Shown: positions 45,688-52,226 of the stretch, one piece after another
Position numbering within the stretch: the first letter of the stretch is position 1
How the letters are laid out: each line of letters starts with the position of its first letter
Assembly (NCBI RefSeq): GCF_013391805.1
Contig: NZ_CP058364.1
Location: 1,612,501-1,676,500 of the forward strand
Source: Galbibacter sp. BG1
Lineage (GTDB): Bacteria; Bacteroidota; Bacteroidia; Flavobacteriales; Flavobacteriaceae
Direction of reading: 5' to 3'
DNA length: 64,000 nucleotides
The notes under the pieces: model-generated
The model's input: the letters and a program-made list of their open reading frames with translations, nothing else
Told to the model about the DNA's origin: nothing
Database searches by the model: none
Translations under genes and position numbers: made by a program

Positions 45688-45719
45688 CAAAGCTACAAAA
45701 CGCTTATTTAATCATGCAA
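45688..45719 (-). promoter_or_regulatory. promoter of the TPP-riboswitch transcript
   Basis: Reverse-strand box TAGCTTTG (45688-45695) matches TAnnTTTG. A TTG at 45717-45719 lies 21 bases upstream. Transcription would begin just before the riboswitch aptamer. Confidence 0.6.
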
Positions 45720-45817
45720 ATATTTTGATAAAAGTTTGATATGCTTTTCAATCACTTTATTTACCTTTAAAAATTGTTATATAACAGCCTTGACTTTTAA
45801 ATAAACGATACAAATAA

Positions 45818-48280
45818 ATGAAAGAATCCAAGAGTAGAATTCCTTTAAAAGTATTCCTTAGTTACTTGGCGCTGGTGTCGCTGGTAGTAGTAGTTGGATG
45901 GATGGTTTATAACGAGTTGAGCTCGTTTACCCAAGCACAACGGGACGAAACCATCGAGAAGGATAAAGTGTTACGCATAGGGAAGCTACTCACTTTAATG
46001 TACGAAAGCGAAAGTTTTGCCCGTTCTGCCGTACAATCCAACAACAGGGAGCCATACCTTCGGTTTATTAGGAAGAACGATTCCATATCGGCTCAAATAG
46101 ATTCCTTAAAATTATTGATCAATGAGCCATACCAGTCTAAATTATTGGACAGTGTAAATTACTTGCTTCAGCAGAAAATAAAAAACATTAGTGAATTACG
46201 GGAGCTCCGTCTCAACGATACTTCAGAAAAAAATATTGAAACGGCTATTGAAAAGTTATCCAATATAGAGGATCAATTGGGGAGGCTTTCCCTTAAGGAC
46301 TTTGTGGAAGATCCTGAAAACCTAGATGAAGATACCAAGAATTTGCTGCAACAGCGCATCGAGATTTATAACCGCTACATTCCACGTGATTCTACAAATT
46401 CGGTGGATCAAAAAACGTTGGATTCTATTGTAACGGCCTCTCGAGAAATGCTTCAAAATGTAAAAGAAGAGGCTTCATCCCAAAAATTGTATTACGCGTT
46501 TAAAGAAAGGCAGTTGTTAAAAAACGACCTTAATACCTCGCAACAGCTTCGGCAAATTTTAACGGCGTTTGAAGATGAGTTTATTTCAAATTCAAGACAG
46601 CTTAATGCAGAACGGGAAAAAGTGCTTCAAAGAAGTATTCGAGTAGTTTCCGTAGCTGCTATAATTGGAGGGATTTTAGTGGTGTTGTTTTCGTTAATAA
46701 TTCTGCGTGACTCATGGAAAAGCCAACAATACAAAAAACAAATAGAAAGGTCCAACGAGCACAATAAGCTTTTATTAAAAAGCAGGGAGCAGCTTATATC
46801 CATGGTGAGTCACGATCTAAGAACACCTTTGAGCACCATTGTTGGCTATACCGAATTACTAAAGGAAGCCGATTTAAACGAAAAGGAATCACATTACACC
46901 GATAGTATAAAGAATGCCTCGAAATATGTAACCCAGCTTGTAGAAGACCTGCTTGACTTTAGTAAACTGGAGGCAGGGAAAATTAATATAGAACGTGTGT
47001 CTTTCGATCTTGCTAACCTTGTAAAAGAAACCGCCGAAAGCGTACAATCGATTTATGCTTCTAAAAATATCGAACTGGTTATAGATATTGATCCGGCAAT
47101 AGATAAACTCCTTTTGGGAGACCCTTTTCGGGTAAAACAAATTTTATCCAACCTTGTAGGGAATGCTTTTAAATTTACAGAAGAAGGAAGTATAGCCATT
47201 AAAGCGCGTTTAAAGAGAACGAGCGATGGCAAACAGCTTGTTTCGCTAGCTGTAATAGATACGGGAATTGGCATTAAAAAGGAGAAACAAGATATCATTT
47301 TTGAAGAGTTTACTCAAGCCGAAGGCGGTGACACCGAAAAGAAATATGGCGGTAGCGGTTTAGGTCTTACCATTTCCAGAAAGCTGGCAAAATTACTCGG
47401 TGGAAATTTATACCTAGAAAGTAAGGAGGGGAAAGGGAGTACCTTTTCATTTGTTTTTCCTGCGGAATTTAGCAATCAGGAAATAGCGAAAAAACCAGAA
47501 ACCAAAGAGGAGTTGCCAGTTTCCAACAAAAGATTCACGGCCATTGTAATAGATGATGACGAAACTTTATTGAGTTTGAACCGGGAAGTATTGGAAAATA
47601 ATAATTTTGAAGTATTTACTTTTAATAGCGGAAAAAAGGCTTTGGAAGAAATAAGTAATATTGCGTACGATTTTATAATTACCGATATACAATTGCCGTC
47701 CTTCAACGGATTCTATTTTGCTGAAACACTGAGATCAGACGAGCAATACCGTTACAACAATCAACCTATAATTGCCGTTACGGGAAGAAAAGATTTAAAT
47801 AAAAAAAGTTATATTGAAGCTGGTTTCGCAGAGTTTCTCTACAAACCATACGAACCTAAAATATTGCTGAATAAGATTGCCCAAGTTGTAAACCATGAAA
47901 ACCAAACCCCGGAAATGGAAGAAGCCCCACCAGAAAAATCGGCCGCTGCCAACGAACTTTTTGACCTAACCTCTTTGAGTTCTTTTTTAAATGACAAAGA
48001 AGCTGTGCTAGAAATCATAGATGTTTTTAAAGAAACTACGGTTGAAGATCTAAAGGATCTAAAAATTATGATTAAAGAATCAGATTTGGAAGGTGTTCGG
48101 AAGATTGCCCACAAAATGCAAACTATGTTTAAGCAAATAAGTGCGCAAACAGTAATACCTATTCTTAACTTTTTGGAACATTTTAAAGATGAAGAGCAAA
48201 AGCAGTTACCTGAAAATTATAAGGCGCTAAAGAAAAATATAAAGCTCACGTTTAAAGCTGTGGATAAAAATTTAAAATAG
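45818..48280 (+). CDS. hybrid histidine kinase with receiver and Hpt domains
   Basis: 820 residues. Two membrane helices (about 14-31 and 275-297) enclose a helical periplasmic sensor. HisKA has phosphoacceptor His332 (SMVSHDLRTPLST); the HATPase part shows NLVGNAFKFT, DTGIGI and the GSGLGL lid near residue 513. A receiver domain has Asp623 in IITDIQLPSFNG and Lys near 677. A C-terminal Hpt domain carries His765 (VRKIAHKMQTMF). The complete His-Asp-His chain implies transfer to a separate response regulator. The NtrC-type regulator 1 kb away is the nearest candidate. Confidence 0.93.
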   Translation: MKESKSRIPLKVFLSYLALVSLVVVVGWMVYNELSSFTQAQRDETIEKDKVLRIGKLLTLMYESESFARSAVQSNNREPYLRFIRKNDSISAQIDSLKLLINEPYQSKLLDSVNYLLQQKIKNISELRELRLNDTSEKNIETAIEKLSNIEDQLGRLSLKDFVEDPENLDEDTKNLLQQRIEIYNRYIPRDSTNSVDQKTLDSIVTASREMLQNVKEEASSQKLYYAFKERQLLKNDLNTSQQLRQILTAFEDEFISNSRQLNAEREKVLQRSIRVVSVAAIIGGILVVLFSLIILRDSWKSQQYKKQIERSNEHNKLLLKSREQLISMVSHDLRTPLSTIVGYTELLKEADLNEKESHYTDSIKNASKYVTQLVEDLLDFSKLEAGKINIERVSFDLANLVKETAESVQSIYASKNIELVIDIDPAIDKLLLGDPFRVKQILSNLVGNAFKFTEEGSIAIKARLKRTSDGKQLVSLAVIDTGIGIKKEKQDIIFEEFTQAEGGDTEKKYGGSGLGLTISRKLAKLLGGNLYLESKEGKGSTFSFVFPAEFSNQEIAKKPETKEELPVSNKRFTAIVIDDDETLLSLNREVLENNNFEVFTFNSGKKALEEISNIAYDFIITDIQLPSFNGFYFAETLRSDEQYRYNNQPIIAVTGRKDLNKKSYIEAGFAEFLYKPYEPKILLNKIAQVVNHENQTPEMEEAPPEKSAAANELFDLTSLSSFLNDKEAVLEIIDVFKETTVEDLKDLKIMIKESDLEGVRKIAHKMQTMFKQISAQTVIPILNFLEHFKDEEQKQLPENYKALKKNIKLTFKAVDKNLK

Positions 48281-48709
48281 CAATGACTGTGTTTAGCATA
48301 AAAGTTTATCTCTAAATATCCCGAGAGAGAATGAGCTTTAATTCGGTAAGTTCAAAGGTTTCCCGATGGATATATAAGCTTTCCCGCAAGCTTGGTAGGG
48401 TTTTATGTAACGGAGTAGCCTTTCCCGCAAACCTTATTGCCCCTCCCGAGAACCGTGAAGCGAGTTTTTATTTATAACAAGAGAGGTCGAGAATCCATAT
48501 GAAAGGAGTTGTGAAAGAATTGTTACGTAGGTTGGCACGGGTCTTAACAAGCACAAAAATACTGAATGCCGACGCTTCAGTAACATTGACAATCCTCGTG
48601 ATTTATCTGCCTACATTTCGTTCGGTTTTGTGAGATTTTTATTCGGGCTGATTTTAAGTTCTCTAAAGTAAATTAGGGCATATTTTCCTATATTGGCAAT
48701 AGTATTTTT
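48281..48709. other. 429-base stretch without a recognised gene
   Basis: Several imperfect copies of TTTCCCG (near 48359, 48381, 48421 and 48443) and the pair AAGCTTTCCCGCAAGCTT (48378-48395) occur here. A 51-codon frame without an ATG is open on the reverse strand (48312-48467). The composition is more GC-rich than the surrounding intergenic DNA. It could be a remnant of a mobile element brought in with the MazEF genes. I identify no RNA or protein family. Confidence 0.5.
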
Positions 48710-49033
48710 TTAGTCTACAAAGGTCTCTTTTATTACTTCTTTACATTTTTCAATTTCCGATTTTGTCAGACTTTCAAAAACTCGGATGATTCTTGTTTTA
48801 TCTACGGTTCGAATTTGGTCGATTGCAATCATCCCCTTTTTTCCGTTGTGTTTTACAGAAACTCTAGTCGGGTATTTTTTTAGGGACGTCGTCATTGGCG
48901 CAAGTACGATTGTTTTTAAGAATTTATTCATTTCATTTGGTGAAACGATAACGCAAGGTCTTGTCTTTTTTATTTCACTACCAATTGTAGGGTCAAGATT
49001 TACAAGAACAATTGAGTATTGTTTTAAATCCAT
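48710..49033 (-). CDS. MazF/PemK-family mRNA interferase toxin
   Basis: 107 residues, the standard size. The fold-defining motifs are QYSIVLVNLDPTIGSEIKKTRPCVIVSPNEMN at the start and the GMIAIDQIRTVDKTRI block, with the conserved Arg of the catalytic site in KKTRPC. These enzymes cut single-stranded mRNA. It overlaps the 3' end of the antitoxin gene by 10 bases, so the pair is one operon. Confidence 0.93.
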   Translation of the reverse strand: MDLKQYSIVLVNLDPTIGSEIKKTRPCVIVSPNEMNKFLKTIVLAPMTTSLKKYPTRVSVKHNGKKGMIAIDQIRTVDKTRIIRVFESLTKSEIEKCKEVIKETFVD

Positions 49034-49269
49034 TCCTCGAGGTTTTCATCGTCGAAGACATCGTTCATAAGTAGCTTGTCATCTCCGATTTCGCTCATTT
49101 TCTTAAACTCCTTTTCCCAATTTTTTCTTGGTGAAGCGATTGGCTTAAGAACTATTTGTTCTTTTTCCAAGATGAGTTCAACCTTGTCTTTAATATTATA
49201 TTTATCCAGAATGGTCTTGCTTAAACGAAGTCCTTTTGAATTTCCAATTTTAATTATTGATGTTTCCAT
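49024..49269 (-). CDS. MazE/AbrB-family antitoxin
   Basis: 81 residues. The N-terminal SpoVT/AbrB DNA-binding domain is evident (ETSIIKIGNSKGLRLSKTILDKYNIKDKVELILEKEQIVLKP), and the acidic C-terminus (IGDDKLLMNDVFDDENLEEWI) should neutralise the toxin. The gene lies upstream of the MazF gene and probably autoregulates the operon. Confidence 0.9.
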   Translation of the reverse strand: METSIIKIGNSKGLRLSKTILDKYNIKDKVELILEKEQIVLKPIASPRKNWEKEFKKMSEIGDDKLLMNDVFDDENLEEWI

Positions 49270-49346
49270 AATTAATAAATGTTATTACAAAGTAAGTACA
49301 TTTTGTTGGACTATCAAAATTTGTTTCGTATGAATACCAAATGGCT

Positions 49347-50714
49347 TTAAGCCTCGATCTCGTATTCTTTAATTTTATTGTAAAGTGTTTTTCGGGTAAT
49401 ATTTAGTAAACGCGCAGCTTTAGATTTGTTGTTGCCAACCTCATTTAATGCGTTTATTATAAGGTCGCGCTCATTGTCTTTAGTGGAGAACGACTTTACT
49501 TGATTGGCAGTTTCCTTCGGTGGACTGGTAATTTCCATGGGTAAGACGTTCTTTTCGATGAGCTCTCCTTGTGTAAGTAAAGCCGAACGTTTAATTACAT
49601 TCGACATTTCACGTAAGTTACCGGGCCATTTATACTTTTGAAAAATTTTAATAACCTCGTCCGAAAATCCTAAAACATTTTTGTTGAGCTGTTCGTTAGC
49701 CATATTCAAAAAATGATCGGCAAAAAGCAAAAGGTCTTCCTGGCGTTCGTGTAAATTGGGCACTTTTATGGAAAACTCATTGAGTCTATGGTAAAGGTCT
49801 TCGCGAAACTGTCCTTTTTCCACGGCTTGGAGCAGATCTTCGTTGGTGGCGGTTATCAAACGGATGTCTACATCAATCTCTTGGTTGCTTCCTATAGGTT
49901 TTATTTTTCGTTCTTGTAGCGCCCGTAAAAGTTGAATCTGATTTTCATAGGACAAATTACCTACTTCATCTAAAAATATCGTTCCACCATTGGCAGCTTC
50001 AAAATGGCCAATTTTATTATTAACGGCTCCCGTGAAAGAACCTTTTACGTGTCCGAAAAATTCACTGGCCGCGATTTCTTTTGGGATGGCCCCACAATCA
50101 ACGGCTATAAAACTAAAATTCTTTCTTCTACTATTATCGTGAATGCGTTTGGCTACCACTTCTTTTCCAGTACCGCTATCTCCCGTAATTAAAACCGACA
50201 TGTCGGTGGGGGCAACCAATTTAATGTATTCATTTAATTTAATGGAAGCACTGCTAATTCCAGAAACCGGTTTTTTGGCAGACAAGGGTTTTGTCTTGGA
50301 CGTTTTAGAAGGTGCTTTAGCAGTGGTCTCTTCCACTGGTGTGGAAGTCTTTTTTTCTCCTTTAAGCGCATTTTGTATCACGATAAGAACTTCATCTTGA
50401 TTAAATGGCTTGGAAATATAGTCAAAAGCGCCCTTTTTCATCGCTTTTACAGCGGTGGAAACTTCAGCATAACCGGTCATTAAAATAACGGGTGTATCGG
50501 GATGCTTTTCTTTTACTTTGGTAAGTATGGTAATTCCATCATCGTCAGGAAGCCTGAGATCTGTAAAAACTAAATCATACGAAGTATTGGAGAGCTTTTT
50601 TTGAGCTTCTTCCGATGAATAACTGGTCTCTACCGTGAAATCATTTTTTTTTAAAAAACGTTCCAACATCGCCGAAAACGTAACATCATCTTCTATTAAT
50701 AAGATCTTTGGCAT
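49347..50714 (-). CDS. NtrC-family sigma-54-dependent response regulator
   Basis: 455 residues. The receiver has D52 in LVFTDLRLPDDDG and Lys102. The AAA+ domain has Walker A GDSGTGKE (178-185), the sigma-54 contact loop GSFTGA, and Walker B GGTIFLDEVGN. A Fis-type helix-turn-helix (NEVGNNKSKAARLLNITRKTLYNKIKEYEI) ends the protein. It activates RNA polymerase containing sigma-54. The two downstream-oriented PepSY-like genes just upstream of it have -24/-12-like elements, so they are likely targets. A terminator and 155 bases separate it from them. Confidence 0.95.
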   Translation of the reverse strand: MPKILLIEDDVTFSAMLERFLKKNDFTVETSYSSEEAQKKLSNTSYDLVFTDLRLPDDDGITILTKVKEKHPDTPVILMTGYAEVSTAVKAMKKGAFDYISKPFNQDEVLIVIQNALKGEKKTSTPVEETTAKAPSKTSKTKPLSAKKPVSGISSASIKLNEYIKLVAPTDMSVLITGDSGTGKEVVAKRIHDNSRRKNFSFIAVDCGAIPKEIAASEFFGHVKGSFTGAVNNKIGHFEAANGGTIFLDEVGNLSYENQIQLLRALQERKIKPIGSNQEIDVDIRLITATNEDLLQAVEKGQFREDLYHRLNEFSIKVPNLHERQEDLLLFADHFLNMANEQLNKNVLGFSDEVIKIFQKYKWPGNLREMSNVIKRSALLTQGELIEKNVLPMEITSPPKETANQVKSFSTKDNERDLIINALNEVGNNKSKAARLLNITRKTLYNKIKEYEIEA

Positions 50715-50775
50715 TCTATAACTGACTTTCTACAAAAATAGAAAGTTATTAGAAGCTACCACCTAAAAAAATCAT

Positions 50776-50802
50776 AAAAAAAGGGACGGCTTTCACCATC
50801 CC
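50776..50802 (-). terminator. terminator of the first PepSY-like gene
   Basis: On the reverse strand GGGATGG (50796-50802) pairs with CCGTCCC (50783-50789), one pair being a G-U wobble that is only possible in RNA of this strand, and seven U residues follow. Confidence 0.8.
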
Positions 50803-50869
50803 CAAACAAAATATGACTTTGTTTAAAACTTGAATTCTTTAAATTAACTTTTCATGAACTGAAACAAAA

Positions 50870-51172
50870 TTATTTCTGAATCCATTCCCCATCTGCGGTG
50901 GCATATAGGTTGGATGTTTGTCCTCCAACTTCCACTTGGATTTTGTATTCGTCTGCGTCATTTTTAAACGCTTTTGAAACTTCAATTCCTGGGAAATCGG
51001 CTTCCAAGGCATCTGTTATGGCTGTTGGAAGTTCTGTGGCATCTATAGGTGTATACTCATCTTGGTCTGCGTAAATTTCTTCTGCAATTCCGTCGTGAAA
51101 AATTACTGGGGTTGTTGCAAAAGATGCAAAACTACCTAATGCCATTGCTGATGCTAATACTAACTTTCTCAT
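50870..51172 (-). CDS. secreted PepSY-like protein, copy 1
   Basis: 100 residues. The signal peptide MRKLVLASAMALGSFASFA is followed by a single PepSY-like (DUF2874-type) unit: ELPTAITDALEADFPGIEVSKAFKNDADEYKIQVEVGGQTSNLYATADGEWIQK. It is a paralog of the gene at 51593-51892, sharing the signal peptide, the core and the last residues GEWIQK/GDWIQK. Periplasmic PepSY-like proteins are strongly produced in Bacteroidota, but their role is unclear. The upstream region has a sigma-54-like element. Confidence 0.88.
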   Translation of the reverse strand: MRKLVLASAMALGSFASFATTPVIFHDGIAEEIYADQDEYTPIDATELPTAITDALEADFPGIEVSKAFKNDADEYKIQVEVGGQTSNLYATADGEWIQK

Positions 51173-51225
51173 ATCTTTTTCTTTTTTTATGTTTTACTTA
51201 AACTTAAATCGTTTACAGTTTATAA

Positions 51226-51241
51226 AACCAATTTTATACCA
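51226..51241 (-). promoter_or_regulatory. putative sigma-54 (-24/-12) element of copy 1
   Basis: The reverse strand reads TGGTATAAAATTGGTT from 51241. GG and the GT in the -12 position are separated by ten bases; the consensus is TGGCACG-N4-TTGC, so only the final C is replaced. The aligned region is homologous to the element of copy 2. It lies about 55-70 bases before the start codon. Confidence 0.6.
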
Positions 51242-51346
51242 CATTTAGGGTGAATCACTTAATATTTTAATATTCAATTAGTTACAGTCAAATGCAGATT
51301 ATTTTGACTAAGAGAAGCTGTTTAAAACTGTATAATTTGAATACAA

Positions 51347-51376
51347 AAGTGAGTAATTTGTGTACCGGGGTACACA
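51347..51376. promoter_or_regulatory. candidate enhancer site: AAGTGAGTAA plus palindrome
   Basis: AAGTGAGTAA (51347-51356) is followed by the inverted repeat TGTGTACC-GG-GGTACACA (51359-51376). It lies about 110-135 bases upstream of the -24 element of copy 1, the usual place for an NtrC-class activator site. The AAGTGAGTAA part recurs upstream of copy 2. Confidence 0.5.
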
Positions 51377-51520
51377 GCTGTTATATAAGTAAAGGGCGTT
51401 TTTTCAGACTGATTTTAGTCATTTGGATCCGTTTTTACAGATAAAATTTTAATCTTACTGGAGAGTTATCGTTCAATTCTCGTCAGGTAGGGAATAGAAT
51501 TTGGTGCCGCGTGGGAAAGC

Positions 51521-51556
51521 AAAAAAGACTTGCCAATAAATTGACAAGCCTTTTTC
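51521..51556 (-). terminator. terminator of the second PepSY-like gene
   Basis: On the reverse strand CTTGTCAAT pairs with ATTGGCAAG around a short loop, followed by TCTTTTTT. It lies 37 bases after the gene's stop. The rest of the 420-base gap (51173-51592) holds the regulatory elements listed separately. Confidence 0.75.
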
Positions 51557-51592
51557 TCAAACGTAATTAAAATAAACGAAGCTTATTGCTTA

Positions 51593-51892
51593 TTATTTCT
51601 GTATCCAATCTCCGTTCTCGTTGGCATATAAAGTAGTTGTTTCCTCTCCTACCATTACGTCCAACTTATATTCTGAAGCTTCATTTTTATATGCTTTAGA
51701 AATTTCGGCTCCTGGGAAATCTGCTGCTAGGGCATCAGTTACCGCTTGTGGAACCTCTGCTACATCAATTTCTTGATATTCTTCTTGAATGGTGTTAACA
51801 GTTTCATTGTTATTTTCTAAAACTACTGGGGTAGCTGCAAATGCTGTTAAACTACCTAATGCTAAAACGGATGCTAAAACTAACTTTTTCAT
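51593..51892 (-). CDS. secreted PepSY-like protein, copy 2
   Basis: 99 residues from the ATG at 51892; a longer start at 51931 would add 13 non-signal residues (MKTINNNHKNIYI) and is rejected because the -12 element lies within it. The signal peptide MKKLVLASVLALGSLTAFA and the body EVPQAVTDALAADFPGAEISKAYKNEASEYKLDVMVGEETTTLYANENGDWIQK match copy 1 closely. The paralogs are separated by terminators and regulated by similar promoters, hence independent transcription units arising from tandem duplication. Confidence 0.88.
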   Translation of the reverse strand: MKKLVLASVLALGSLTAFAATPVVLENNNETVNTIQEEYQEIDVAEVPQAVTDALAADFPGAEISKAYKNEASEYKLDVMVGEETTTLYANENGDWIQK

Positions 51893-51940
51893 GATATAAA
51901 TGTTTTTATGATTATTATTAATTGTTTTCACTTATTAAAT

Positions 51941-51956
51941 AGCCATTTCTATACCA
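51941..51956 (-). promoter_or_regulatory. putative sigma-54 (-24/-12) element of copy 2
   Basis: Read on the reverse strand from 51956, TGGTATAGAAATGGCT has GG and GC exactly ten bases apart and fits TGGYAYR-N4-TNGCW. This is one of the best-looking sigma-54 elements in the window. It is about 50-65 bases before the start codon of copy 2. Confidence 0.65.
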
Positions 51957-52040
51957 AGGTCGTTAGCATAGTTCTGTTAAATACTAATTAACTGATAATC
52001 AGTATTTTAATTCGTTTCGAGAAAAAATAATTCCATATGG

Positions 52041-52050
52041 AAGTGAGTAA
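52041..52050. promoter_or_regulatory. shared upstream motif of copy 2
   Basis: AAGTGAGTAA occurs here about 86 bases upstream of the -24 GG of copy 2, and identically about 107 bases upstream of that of copy 1. The remainder of the gap 51893-52226 holds a small palindrome ACTGATAATCAGT (51991-52003) and no gene. Confidence 0.45.
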
Positions 52051-52164
52051 AACACTGTGAAAGCCGCAAAGAAAGTGTGTAATAACTACCCGATTTTATT
52101 CAGAAATAGTCAATGCCAAAAGTGTAAATTTAGAACCTTAATTATTCAAATTGAGTTAGTTGCA

Positions 52165-52203
52165 TAAAAAATGGGCGTAATACAATTTTATTGTATTACG
52201 CCC
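52165..52203 (-). terminator. terminator of the DUF2723 gene
   Basis: A perfect 13-base stem GGGCGTAATACAA (52173-52185) / TTGTATTACGCCC (52191-52203) has a five-base loop. On the reverse strand it is followed by ATTTTTT. It lies 24 bases beyond the stop of the DUF2723 gene. Confidence 0.9.
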
Positions 52204-52226
52204 AGTCTTTTTATTTCGATTCAGTT

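Noticed and set aside
48312-48467. Reverse 51-codon frame in the gap before MazF as a gene
   Set aside because: It has no ATG and no neighbouring promoter; I kept it only as part of the unexplained region.
48340-48500. Group II intron or retron RNA
   Set aside because: Some text (for example GAACCGTG) recalls intron domains, but no domain V hairpin, no boundary motif and no reverse transcriptase frame could be found.
51480-51520. TTGGTGCCGCGTGGGAAAGC as a further sigma-54 promoter
   Set aside because: It has GG and GC-like pairs, but no gene follows on a fitting strand and distance, and it lies beyond the terminator of the second PepSY-like gene.
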